Positions 42,509 to 50,889 of a stretch of DNA of 64,000 nucleotides are shown here, in pieces. The stretch is from Streptomyces sp. RPA4-2 (lineage in GTDB: Bacteria; Actinomycetota; Actinomycetes; Streptomycetales; Streptomycetaceae), in NCBI RefSeq assembly GCF_012273515.2, contig NZ_CP050975.2, positions 4,588,001-4,652,000 of the forward strand, in the 5' to 3' direction. Both the position numbers and the translations under genes were made by a program. A model generated the notes under the pieces. It saw only the letters and a list, made by a program, of their open reading frames with translations. It did no database searches and was not told where the DNA came from. Each line of letters opens with the position of its first letter. Position 1 is the first letter of the stretch.

Positions 42509-43420
42509 CTACGCCGCGACGAGATACGAGAAGACGGACTCGAGGGACTCGTCGGACGGCGAGACCGTGAGCAGTCGGATGCCGTGTTCGCGTGCGACGC
42601 GCGGCAGCAGGGTGGTGAACCGGCCGAAGTCGACCGCCTGGACGCGCAGCGCGCCCTCGGCGAGGTCCACCTCGATGCCCGATGTCGACGGGTCGGCGAT
42701 CAGCGCGGCGGCCAGCGTCCGGTCGTCGCTGGAGCGGACGAGGTAGCGGTGCGGGCGGTCGGTCATCAGCCGGCGGATGCGCCGGAAGTCGCCGCTCGCC
42801 GCGTGCCGGCCGGCGACGATCACCTCGATGTGGGCGGCGAGCTGCTCGACCTCTTCGAGGATGTGGGACGAGAACAGCACCGTGCGGCCCTCGTCTCCCA
42901 TGCGGCGCAGCAGGTCCATGAGCTGCATGCGCTGGCGCGGGTCCATGCCGTTGAAGGGCTCGTCGAGCAGCAGCAGGGACGGTTCGTGGACGAGGGCGGA
43001 GGCCATCTTCACGCGCTGCCGCATGCCCTTGGAGTACGTCGAGATCTTGCGGTCCTGCGCGTACTCCATCTCGACGGTCGCGAGGGCCCGTTGGGCGGCC
43101 TTCGCGCCGAGTCCGTGGAGTTCGGCGTTGGCGACGACGAACTCGCGGCCGGTGAGGAAGTCGTACATCGCCTCGCGCTCGGGGACGATGCCGATGTGCT
43201 TGTAGATCTCCTCGTTGCGCCAGACCTGTCGGCCGTCGAGGGTGACGGTGCCCGTGGAGGGGGCGAGGAAGCCGCCCATCATGTTGATGAGGGTGGACTT
43301 CCCGGCGCCGTTCGGGCCGAGCAGGCCGGTGACGCCGGGGCCGATCGTCATCGTGATGTCGTTGACCGCCACCACGTTGCCGAACCAGCGGGAGACGTGG
43401 TCGATGTTGAGCGTGGTCAC
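42509..43420 (-). CDS. ABC transporter ATP-binding protein
   Basis: This 303-residue protein has Walker A GPNGAGKST, signature YSKGMRQRV, Walker B LLLLDEPFNG and an H-loop in FSSHILEE. A C-terminal regulatory part has about 80 residues. GTG at 43420 overlaps the stop of the permease at 43417-44322. The extended frame to 44125 lies inside that permease and is rejected. It drives export with the ABC-2 permeases on either side. Confidence 0.92.
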   Translation of the reverse strand: MTTLNIDHVSRWFGNVVAVNDITMTIGPGVTGLLGPNGAGKSTLINMMGGFLAPSTGTVTLDGRQVWRNEEIYKHIGIVPEREAMYDFLTGREFVVANAELHGLGAKAAQRALATVEMEYAQDRKISTYSKGMRQRVKMASALVHEPSLLLLDEPFNGMDPRQRMQLMDLLRRMGDEGRTVLFSSHILEEVEQLAAHIEVIVAGRHAASGDFRRIRRLMTDRPHRYLVRSSDDRTLAAALIADPSTSGIEVDLAEGALRVQAVDFGRFTTLLPRVAREHGIRLLTVSPSDESLESVFSYLVAA

Positions 43421-44322
43421 AGCCCGACCTTTCGGTAGCGGCGCATCAGGAGGCCGTAGCAGCCGGCGATGAGGCCCAGGACGACGACGAGGTAGACGAC
43501 ACCCTGGCCGGCCGAGGGGCCCTCCCCGCCGGGGAAGGCGGAGGTGGCGCCTAGGAAGGCCGTCTGCACACCGTCGATGAGGGTGATCGGCGAGAAGAGA
43601 CCGAGCCACGGGACCGCTCCCGTGCTGGACTGGTTGAAGGCGATCGCCTGGACGGTGGAGACCGCCCCGTAGGAGATGGTCAGGGCGGCGATGACGGCCG
43701 CGATGCCGAAGCCGCGGCGCGGGGTGATCGCCGAGATGACCAGGCCGATGCCGGCGAAGAGCACCGAGAGCAGTGCGACCGAGACGAGTCCCTGTCCGAA
43801 GCCCTTGGACTGGTCGGCGAAGTCGAGCTTCGCCAGCAGCGCCCCTACGTAGAGCACGATCAGCGGCGCGGCGGTGAGCACGAACAGCGCCGAGGCGAGC
43901 GCCGCGTACTTGGCGCGTACGTAGTCGACGGTCTCGATGGGACGCGAGAAGTACAGCGGTACGGTCTTGAAGCGCAGGTCGCGCGAGACGGACTGCGGTC
44001 CCTGGGAGGCGACGTACAGGCCGATGACGGCCTGCATGATGATCGCGTAGCGGGTGTAGTCGACGGGCAGGTCCTTCGCCTTGGTGGCGACCGCGACCGC
44101 CACCATGATGAGCGCGGGCACGCACATCACCACGAAGAGCAGCATCGGCAGCACCTTGGACTTGACCGAGCGACCGAGTCCGTAGGAGCCGCGCAGCGAC
44201 TGCGAGTACAGGGAGCGGCGGGCGTACGCGCGGCCCAGGCGGGGGCCGTCGTAGTGGCGGTAGCCGATGTTGTGGATCCGGGTCTGCTCGCCGTTCTGGG
44301 CGAGGGGCTGCTCAACCGCCAT
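43417..44322 (-). CDS. ABC-2 type transporter permease
   Basis: This 301-residue protein has a cytoplasmic N-terminus of about 55 residues (RIHNIGYRHYDGPRLGRAYA, a motif seen in actinobacterial ABC-2 permeases) and six membrane segments. The loop LRFKTVPLYFSRPIETVDYVRAK is the permease coupling region. It overlaps both flanking ATPase genes by a few bases, so stoichiometric expression is expected. Confidence 0.9.
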   Translation of the reverse strand: MAVEQPLAQNGEQTRIHNIGYRHYDGPRLGRAYARRSLYSQSLRGSYGLGRSVKSKVLPMLLFVVMCVPALIMVAVAVATKAKDLPVDYTRYAIIMQAVIGLYVASQGPQSVSRDLRFKTVPLYFSRPIETVDYVRAKYAALASALFVLTAAPLIVLYVGALLAKLDFADQSKGFGQGLVSVALLSVLFAGIGLVISAITPRRGFGIAAVIAALTISYGAVSTVQAIAFNQSSTGAVPWLGLFSPITLIDGVQTAFLGATSAFPGGEGPSAGQGVVYLVVVLGLIAGCYGLLMRRYRKVGL

Positions 44323-45292
44323 GGCCGACCGCCTCCTTCCGCTGCTCGTCGCTTTCCGCGCCGTTGTCCTTGAAGACCTCGGCGATGTGGTGCCTGCGCT
44401 GCTCCATGCGGACCAGGCCGAGGCCGAGGTCGGCGACGACGTCGCGGACGAGGTCGTAGGTGTCCTCCCCCTCGGCGGTCAGCAGCAGGACGTGTCCCGC
44501 GCCGGGCAGCCCGCTGCCGTCGTGCGTCTCCACCCCGCGCGCCCGGAGCACGTCGCGCACCGCGCGGGTGCCGTCCGGGTGCTCGTCGGTGTCGGTGACC
44601 TCGATGGCGAGGGTCGTCGTGTTCTGGGTGAAGTCCGTGGTGGAGCTGGACCGCAGCAGCTTGCCGCCGTCGACGACCACGACGTGGTCGCAGGTCCGCT
44701 CCAGTTCGCCCAGCAGGTGGGAGGTGACCAGGACCGAGATCCCGAAGTCGGTGTGGATACGGCGGATCAGACCGAGCATCTCGTCGCGGCCGACCGGGTC
44801 GAGGCCGTTGGTCGGCTCGTCGAGGAAGACCAGCTGGGGGTCGTGGACGAGGGCCTGCGCGAGCTTGACGCGCTGCTTCATGCCCGTCGAGTAGCCACCG
44901 ATGGGGCGGTAGCGCTCCTCGTAGAGGCCGACATGGCGCAGGGTGTCCGCGGTGCGTTCGCGGGCGGCAGCGGGCGGGAGCCCGGACATGCGCGCCATGT
45001 GCACGACGAACTCGGTGGCCGAGACGTCGGGGGGCAGGCAGTCGTGCTCCGGCATGTACCCGACCCGCTCACGGATGGCGCCGCCCTCGGTGGCGACGTC
45101 GAGGCCGAGCACCCGGGCGCGGCCCTCGGTGGCGGGGGAGAGACCCAGGAGGATCTTGATCAGTGTGGACTTGCCGGCTCCGTTGGCTCCGACGAGTCCG
45201 GTCACACCGGGTCCGACGTCCACGGAGAGCCGGTCAAGAGCGGTCACCCGTGGGTACCGCTTGCTCAGGCTTTCGGTCGCGATCACAGTCAC
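44312..45292 (-). CDS. ABC transporter ATP-binding protein
   Basis: This 326-residue protein has Walker A GANGAGKST, signature YSTGMKQRV and Walker B LVFLDEPTNG, plus an 80-residue C-terminal extension. It is the first gene of the operon. GTG at 45292 is chosen because the frame above it (to 45400) is built from the promoter-region repeats. The operon encodes two ATPases and two permeases, either two exporters or one hetero-complex. Confidence 0.9.
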   Translation of the reverse strand: MTVIATESLSKRYPRVTALDRLSVDVGPGVTGLVGANGAGKSTLIKILLGLSPATEGRARVLGLDVATEGGAIRERVGYMPEHDCLPPDVSATEFVVHMARMSGLPPAAARERTADTLRHVGLYEERYRPIGGYSTGMKQRVKLAQALVHDPQLVFLDEPTNGLDPVGRDEMLGLIRRIHTDFGISVLVTSHLLGELERTCDHVVVVDGGKLLRSSSTTDFTQNTTTLAIEVTDTDEHPDGTRAVRDVLRARGVETHDGSGLPGAGHVLLLTAEGEDTYDLVRDVVADLGLGLVRMEQRRHHIAEVFKDNGAESDEQRKEAVGHGG

Positions 45293-45350
45293 GTTGTCGA
45301 AGGTAGTGGCGCACACCACAGGGGTCGTCAACCCGTGGAGCTGTATCGGC

Positions 45351-45400
45351 GTCCCTCTGGGGTCGTACGAGCCCGTAGGGGTCCCCCTGAGGTCGAACAA
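45351..45400. promoter_or_regulatory. imperfect 20-bp direct repeat upstream of the ABC operon
   Basis: GTCCCTCTGGGGTCGTACGA (45351) and GTCCCCCTGAGGTCGAACAA (45381) match at 16 of 20 positions with a 30-bp period, almost three helical turns. They lie 59-108 bp upstream of the ATPase start. They may be regulator sites. Confidence 0.45.
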
Positions 45401-45544
45401 CCGGTGGGGGTGTCATCCCCATCGGGCCGGTCGTCCACAGGCGTCAGACGGTCCTATTGACCCAGCCTCTAACAACTGTCACATTCACCAGTGTCAAGTT
45501 ACGGGCACGTACCGCAGTCGATGGGGACAAGGTGGGACGGTGGC

Positions 45545-46387
45545 ATGACGACGGCAGTGGCGGGCGGACTCTCGGCGGAGCTGCGGGGGTTCCGGGAGGT
45601 CCAGCGTCTCGCTTACGACTGCGCGGAAGCGGTCGCCGCGCAGCTGAGGCCGGGCGTGACCGAGCGCGAGGCGGCGCGCATGCAGCGCGACTGGCTGCGC
45701 GAGCGCGGGGTGCGTGACTGGTTCCACCTGCCCTTCGCCTGGTTCGGGGACCGCACGGCGTTCGTGGGCTTCCGCGTCCCGCCGCAGTTCTTCCCCACCG
45801 GCCGGCGTCTGGAGCCGGGGATGCCGTTCATCCTCGATCTGGCCCCGGTCCACGGGGGTTTCACGGCGGACGTCGGATACTCGGGCTCGTTGGGTCTCAA
45901 CCCCCTGCAGGACAGGCTGCTCGCCGACCTGGAGGCGCACCGCGAGCTGATCCTGCGCGAGGTCCGCGAGCGCAGACCGCTGCGCGAGATCTACCAGGAC
46001 GTGGACCGGCTCATGGTCCGCCAGGGATACGCGAACCGGCACCGCGCGTACCCGTTCGGGGTGATCGCGCACAAGGTCGACCGGGTGAAGGAGCGCTCCT
46101 GGTCGCCCCGGCTGTTCGGATTCGGCACGCAGTCCCTGAAGGGGCTCGCGGCCGACGCGCTCCACGGACACCGCGACGGCTGGTCGCCGCTGTGGTCGCC
46201 GTACCGGTTCTCCGACCACCCGCCCCGACTGGGGCTGTGGGCGGTCGAACCGCACCTCGGATTCCGGGGCACGGGTGCGAAGTTCGAGGAGATCCTGGTC
46301 GTCACCGACTCCAGGGATCCGGAACAGAGCGCCTTCTGGCTGGACGACGATCTGCCGCACGTGCGGCGCTGGGCGGAGGAGAAGTGA
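45545..46387 (+). CDS. M24-family metallopeptidase-like protein
   Basis: This 280-residue pita-bread-fold protein has likely metal ligands Asp in FILDLAPVHGGFTADVGYS (two Asp), His in FGVIAHKVDR, Glu in WAVEPHLGF and Glu in AKFEEILVVT. The N-terminal creatinase-type domain is missing, so it is a compact member of unknown substrate. It could be an aminopeptidase or a non-peptidase relative. Its stop overlaps the GTG of the EphD-like gene (GTGA), placing it at the head of a three-gene coupled operon. Confidence 0.85.
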   Translation: MTTAVAGGLSAELRGFREVQRLAYDCAEAVAAQLRPGVTEREAARMQRDWLRERGVRDWFHLPFAWFGDRTAFVGFRVPPQFFPTGRRLEPGMPFILDLAPVHGGFTADVGYSGSLGLNPLQDRLLADLEAHRELILREVRERRPLREIYQDVDRLMVRQGYANRHRAYPFGVIAHKVDRVKERSWSPRLFGFGTQSLKGLAADALHGHRDGWSPLWSPYRFSDHPPRLGLWAVEPHLGFRGTGAKFEEILVVTDSRDPEQSAFWLDDDLPHVRRWAEEK

Positions 46388-48144
46388 GTCTCGACGGAGC
46401 GCGCGAGCGCCGGGTGCGGACGGGCGGAATCGAGCTGTGCGTCGCCGAGCTGGGCGACCCGGCACAGCCGACGGTGGTGCTCGTGCACGGCTATCCGGAC
46501 TCCAAGGAGGTGTGGTCCGAGGTCGCGTCGCGCCTCGCCGAGCGCTTTCACGTCGTGCTGTACGACGTCCGCGGACACGGCGCTTCGACGGCCCCGCGGC
46601 CGCTGCGGGGCGGGTTCACGCTGGAGAAGCTGACGGACGACTTCCTGGCCGTCGTGGACGCGGTCAGCCCGGACCGGCCGGTGCACCTGGTGGGGCACGA
46701 CTGGGGTTCGGTGCAGTCCTGGGAGTTCGTCACGGTCGCGCGCACGGAGGGCCGGATCGCCTCCTTCACCTCGATGTCGGGGCCGTCCCTGGACCACTTC
46801 GGGCACTGGATCAAGCAGCGGGTCAGGCGCCCCACTCCGCGCAGGGTGGGCCAGCTCCTCGGCCAGGGCGCGAAGTCCTGGTACGTGTACCTGTTGCACA
46901 CCCCTGTGCTGCCCGAGCTCGCCTGGCGCGGTCCCCTCGGCAGGCGGTGGCCGGGGATCCTGCGGCGGATCGAGCGGGTTCCCCCGGGCGACTACCCGAC
47001 CCCGTCGCTGCCCGCGGACGCGGCGCACGGCGCCTGGCTGTACCGCGACAACGTCCGGGCCCGGCTGAGCCGGCCACGCCCGGACGCCTACGCGCATGTG
47101 CCGGTCCAGCTCATCACGCCGCTGGGGGACGCGTTCCTCTCCGAGCGGCTCTACGACGAGCTGGAGCGGTGGGCCCCGGAGCTGGTGCGCCGCACGCTCC
47201 CGGCCAAGCACTGGATTCCGCGCACCCGGCCCGATCAGGTGGCCGCCTGGATCACCGAGTTCGTGCACACCAACGAGGACGGGGTGCCCGTGCGGGACAC
47301 CGTGGCCACCGGCAGGTACGCGGAGCGCTTCGGCGGGCAGCTGGTGCTGGTCACCGGTGCGGGCAGCGGCATCGGCCGGGCCACCGCGTTCGCGTTCGCC
47401 GAGGCCGGCGCGCGCGTGGTGGCCGTCGACCGGGACGCCGAGGGCGCCGCGCGCACGGCCGAGATGTCCCGGCTGATCGGCTCCCCGGACGCCTGGGCCG
47501 AGACGGTCGACGTCTCGGACGAGCAGGCCATGGAGAAGCTCGCCGAGAAGGTCGCCGGCGAGTACGGCGTGGTGGACGTGCTGGTGAACAACGCGGGGAT
47601 CGGACTGTCGGGGTCCTTCTTCGACACGACCCCGGAGGACTGGAAGAAGGTCCTCGACGCCAACCTGTGGGGCGTCATCCACGGCTGCCGGCTCTTCGGG
47701 AAGCAGATGGCCGACCGCGGCCAGGGCGGTCACATCGTCAACACCGCGTCGGCGGCGGCGTACCAGCCCTCGAAGGCGCTGCCCGCCTACAGCACCTCCA
47801 AGGCGGCCGTCCTGATGCTCAGCGAGTGCCTGCGCGCGGAGCTGGCCGGCCAGGGCATCGGGGTCTCCGCGATCTGCCCCGGCTTCGTCAACACGAACAT
47901 CACCTCGACGGCGCACTTCGCGGGGGTCGACGCCACCGAGGAGAAGCGCCGGCAGAAGAGGGCGGCGCGGCTCTACGGACTGCGCAACTACCCGCCGGAG
48001 AAGGTGGCCGACGCGATCCTGCGCGCGGTGGTCCGCAACCAGGCGGTCGTTCCCGTCACCCCGGAGGCGCGCGGCGCCCGCCTGATGGCGCGCTTCACTC
48101 CGAGGGCGCTGCGCGCGGTCGCGCGAATGGAGCCGCCGCTGTGA
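46384..48144 (+). CDS. EphD-like alpha/beta-hydrolase and short-chain dehydrogenase fusion
   Basis: This 586-residue protein has an alpha/beta hydrolase half (about 1-300) with oxyanion HGYPDSKE, nucleophile-elbow Asp in LVGHDWGSVQSW (epoxide hydrolase-type Asp nucleophile) and His in LPAKHWIPRTRP. The SDR half (about 315-586) has the Rossmann motif VTGAGSGIGRATAF, NNAG, and catalytic Ser-Tyr-Lys in NTASAAAYQPSKALPAYSTSK. Mycobacterium EphD has this fusion and modifies mycolic-acid intermediates. Streptomyces lacks mycolates, so the lipid substrate must differ. It is coupled on both sides by GTGA overlaps. Confidence 0.9.
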   Translation: MSLDGARERRVRTGGIELCVAELGDPAQPTVVLVHGYPDSKEVWSEVASRLAERFHVVLYDVRGHGASTAPRPLRGGFTLEKLTDDFLAVVDAVSPDRPVHLVGHDWGSVQSWEFVTVARTEGRIASFTSMSGPSLDHFGHWIKQRVRRPTPRRVGQLLGQGAKSWYVYLLHTPVLPELAWRGPLGRRWPGILRRIERVPPGDYPTPSLPADAAHGAWLYRDNVRARLSRPRPDAYAHVPVQLITPLGDAFLSERLYDELERWAPELVRRTLPAKHWIPRTRPDQVAAWITEFVHTNEDGVPVRDTVATGRYAERFGGQLVLVTGAGSGIGRATAFAFAEAGARVVAVDRDAEGAARTAEMSRLIGSPDAWAETVDVSDEQAMEKLAEKVAGEYGVVDVLVNNAGIGLSGSFFDTTPEDWKKVLDANLWGVIHGCRLFGKQMADRGQGGHIVNTASAAAYQPSKALPAYSTSKAAVLMLSECLRAELAGQGIGVSAICPGFVNTNITSTAHFAGVDATEEKRRQKRAARLYGLRNYPPEKVADAILRAVVRNQAVVPVTPEARGARLMARFTPRALRAVARMEPPL

Positions 48145-49043
48145 GCGAGCGGCACACGATCACCCCGCGCCGGGTCTCCTTCGACTGGGAGCGGACCCCG
48201 CTGCACTGGATACCGGACGAGCCGACCGCCACCCACGTCGTCAATGTGCTGCACCTGCTGCTGCCGGCCGGGGAGCGGTGGTTCGTGAAGGTCCTCAAGG
48301 AGGGGCTGCCGCTGATCGGGGACCCCGAACTCCTGCGGGACGTCAAGGGGTTCATGGGGCAGGAGGCGACGCACAGCGTGCAGCACGCGTACGTCCTCGA
48401 CCACCTGGCGGCCCAGCATCTCGACACGGGGGACTTCACCCGGCACGTCGACTTCCTCTTCGAGAAGGTGCTCGGTGAGCGCCCGCCCCTGGCCGTGCCG
48501 CTGCCCGACCGGGAGTGGCTGCGCTTCCGGCTGTCGGTGGTCGCCGCGATCGAACAGTTCACGGCGGTGCTCGGCGACTGGGTGCTGGCCGCCGAGGGCC
48601 TGGACCGTGCCGGGTCCGACGAGGTCATGCTCGACCTGCTGCGGTGGCACGGCGCGGAGGAGGTGGAGCACCGCGCGGTCGCCTTCGACATGTACCAGCA
48701 CTGCGGCGGCGAGGGCCTGCCCCGGTATGCCCGCCGGATCGCGGGCATGGCGGTCACGGCGCCGATGATGCTCTACCTCTGGGCATGGGGCGCCGCCTAT
48801 CTCGTACGTCACGACCCGCAGCTCGCGGGGCGGGCGCGGTATTCGCTCGCGGCCCACAACAGGGCGGTGCGCAAGGGTCTGTTGCCCACCTGGAAGGAGC
48901 TCGGCGCGGCCGTACCGCGCTATCTGCGGCGGTCGTACCATCCCTCGCAGGAGGGCTCGCTGCGCAGGGCCGTCGAGTATCTGGCGCAATCGCCCGCGGC
49001 GCGGGCGGCGGCGGGGGCGATCGGGCGCGCGGCCGTCTCGTGA
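48141..49043 (+). CDS. predicted metal-dependent hydrolase/oxidoreductase (PF10118 family)
   Basis: This 300-residue helical protein has paired carboxylate-histidine motifs, MGQEATHSVQHAYVLDHL and WHGAEEVEHRAVAFDMY, the spacing of ferritin-like or di-iron proteins. One hydrophobic helix (MAVTAPMMLYLWAWGAAYLV) may touch the membrane. The family is often next to lipid-modifying oxidoreductases. Its GTG overlaps the EphD-like stop, so they probably act on the same lipid. Confidence 0.85.
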   Translation: MSERHTITPRRVSFDWERTPLHWIPDEPTATHVVNVLHLLLPAGERWFVKVLKEGLPLIGDPELLRDVKGFMGQEATHSVQHAYVLDHLAAQHLDTGDFTRHVDFLFEKVLGERPPLAVPLPDREWLRFRLSVVAAIEQFTAVLGDWVLAAEGLDRAGSDEVMLDLLRWHGAEEVEHRAVAFDMYQHCGGEGLPRYARRIAGMAVTAPMMLYLWAWGAAYLVRHDPQLAGRARYSLAAHNRAVRKGLLPTWKELGAAVPRYLRRSYHPSQEGSLRRAVEYLAQSPAARAAAGAIGRAAVS

Positions 49044-49072
49044 CGGCCCGGGGGCCGGGAAGGCAGGGAGCG

Positions 49073-50017
49073 GTGAGCGACGAGCCGGCCGGTGCCGTGT
49101 ACCGCATCGAGGACCTGGCGCACCACAGCGGCGCCACGGTCCGGACGATCCGTGCCTACCAGGACCGCGGGCTGCTCCCCCGCCCCGAGCGGCGGGGCCG
49201 CGCCAACGTGTACGCGGACGCGCATCTGGCCCGGCTGCGGCAGATCGCCGACCTCCTGGACCGCGGCTACACCCTGGCGTCCATCAAGGAGCTCCTGGAG
49301 GCGTGGGACACCGGCCGGGGTCTGGGCGGGATCCTCGGGCTGGTCGCGGAGGTCGACGGACCGTGGACCGACGAGCGGGCGGTGCGGATCTCCCGGGCCG
49401 AGCTGGACGAGCGCTTCGGGGGGCGGCCGGACGACGCGGCGGTGGCGGACGCCGTGGAGCTGGGTGTACTGGAGCGGATGCCCGGCAGCGAGGACTCGTT
49501 CCTCGTCCCGAGTCCCCAAGAGCTGTCCGTGGCGGTCGAGTTGTATGCGGCGGGAGTTCCGCTGTCCGCGATCTCCGGTCATCTGCGGGAGTTGAGGGTC
49601 AAGGTCGAGCACATCGCTTCACGTTTCCTGGAGTTCACGACCGAGCACGTCTTCGCGCGCTATCTCGGCGAGCATCCGCCGACCGATGCCGAGGCGGCCG
49701 AGGCGGCCTCGCTCGTACGTCGGCTGCGGCCGCTCGCGCAGCAGACCGTGGACGCCGAACTGGCGCGGGCCATGCGCTTGTTCGCCACCCGACAGCTGCG
49801 TGAGCACTTCGGCCCGGAGCAGCCCCCGGAGCAGCGGGAGGAGACGTGTCCCGTGGAGTTGCCGGTCACCACAACGCGGGCCGTGGAGCGCCTGGTTGGT
49901 ACGGAACAGGTCGCGGCCTTCGTCGCGGCGGCGGCCGAACGGGAGCTTCAGGCAAGGACGTTGGATCGACTCGCCACAAACCATGCCGCAAGTACCATGA
50001 TTGACGAAACCCCCTAA
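49073..50017 (+). CDS. MerR-family transcriptional regulator
   Basis: This 314-residue protein has an N-terminal MerR winged helix (residues 8-75, YRIEDLAHHSGATVRTIRAY and RANVYADAHLARLRQIADLL) and a long C-terminal effector region without the metal cysteines of classic MerR. It resembles actinobacterial MerR regulators beside acyl-CoA/lipid enzyme genes. It lies 29 bp after the PF10118 gene with ribosome site AGGGAG and is probably the regulator of the operon it ends. Confidence 0.88.
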   Translation: MSDEPAGAVYRIEDLAHHSGATVRTIRAYQDRGLLPRPERRGRANVYADAHLARLRQIADLLDRGYTLASIKELLEAWDTGRGLGGILGLVAEVDGPWTDERAVRISRAELDERFGGRPDDAAVADAVELGVLERMPGSEDSFLVPSPQELSVAVELYAAGVPLSAISGHLRELRVKVEHIASRFLEFTTEHVFARYLGEHPPTDAEAAEAASLVRRLRPLAQQTVDAELARAMRLFATRQLREHFGPEQPPEQREETCPVELPVTTTRAVERLVGTEQVAAFVAAAAERELQARTLDRLATNHAASTMIDETP

Positions 50018-50029
50018 AGTGGCGTCCAG

Positions 50030-50083
50030 TTGTCCACAGATTCGTCAATTCCCCTGTGGATAACCACACTTGGCTGTGGATCA
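50030..50083. promoter_or_regulatory. second DnaA-box cluster
   Basis: TTGTCCACA (50030-50038, plus), TGTGGATAA (50055-50063, minus) and TGTGGATCA (50075-50083, minus, one mismatch) lie within 54 bp in the gap between merR and kptA. Two are perfect boxes in opposite orientation. Confidence 0.6.
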
Positions 50084-50163
50084 AACCTCCGAACCAAAAT
50101 CAAATGCGTGATCAGTGTCTCGCCAGGCACCCTGGTCGGATGAACGAAGAGATGAAGGTAGGA

Positions 50164-50712
50164 ATGGATGAAAGACGCACCGTGAAGGTGTCGAAATACC
50201 TCTCGAAGCATCTGCGGCATCAGCCCGAGCGGATCGGGCTCACGCTCGGCGAGGGAGGCTGGGTCGAGATCGACACGCTGATCACGGCGGCCGCGTCGCA
50301 CGGATTCCGGTTCAGCCGCGCGGAGCTCGACCACGTGGTGGCCACGAACGACAAACGGCGCTTCGCCGTGGAGGGCACCCGCATCCGCGCCAGCCAGGGC
50401 CACTCCGTCGAGGTCGACCTGGGGCTGCCCGCCGCGACCCCGCCGTCGCACCTCTACCACGGGACCGTGGCGCGCAACCTGGACGCGATCCGCGCCGAGG
50501 GCCTGCGGCCCATGAACCGGCACGACGTCCACCTGTCGCCGGACCGGGAGACCGCCACCCGGGTCGGCGCCCGCCGCGGGCGGCCGGTCGTGCTCGGCGT
50601 GGACGCCGGCGCCATGCACCGCGACGGCCATGTCTTCCGGGTCAGCGCGAACGGTGTGTGGCTCACCGAGGCCGTACCCCCGGCGTATCTGCGGTTCCCC
50701 GGCCCGCACTGA
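50164..50712 (+). CDS. kptA: RNA 2'-phosphotransferase (Tpt1/KptA family)
   Basis: This 182-residue protein, the normal KptA length, transfers an internal RNA 2'-phosphate to NAD+ and releases ADP-ribose cyclic phosphate. The N-terminal winged-helix part has VSKYLSKHLRHQPERIGL, and the C-terminal ADP-ribosyltransferase-like part has LYHGTVARNLDAI and HLSPDRETATRVG. Bacteria lack the tRNA splicing that makes its eukaryotic substrate, so the role is open. ATG 50164 (AAGG upstream) gives the family-typical MDERRTVKVSKYLSKHL. ATG 50140 is an alternative. Confidence 0.92.
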   Translation: MDERRTVKVSKYLSKHLRHQPERIGLTLGEGGWVEIDTLITAAASHGFRFSRAELDHVVATNDKRRFAVEGTRIRASQGHSVEVDLGLPAATPPSHLYHGTVARNLDAIRAEGLRPMNRHDVHLSPDRETATRVGARRGRPVVLGVDAGAMHRDGHVFRVSANGVWLTEAVPPAYLRFPGPH

Positions 50713-50889
50713 ACGGGGACCGCCCCCGGAGTGATCACACGGCGGCAGCCCACCGCCCCCTCCGGCCGGCCACGCGACCGCGGTCGGCCCTCCTTCGCCC
50801 GGCCCGCGCCCGGCCCCACGGCACACCGGCCGCCCGCACCTCCACGGCTATACTCACGGCCGCATTCGACATGGTGAGAGGAAGTCCAG

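Noticed and set aside
46275..48140. Open frame upstream of and in frame with the PF10118 gene, giving a 922-residue protein
   Set aside because: The first 620 residues are a +2 shadow of the EphD-like gene (Arg/Gly/Ala-rich, no domains). The real gene starts at the coupled GTG at 48141.
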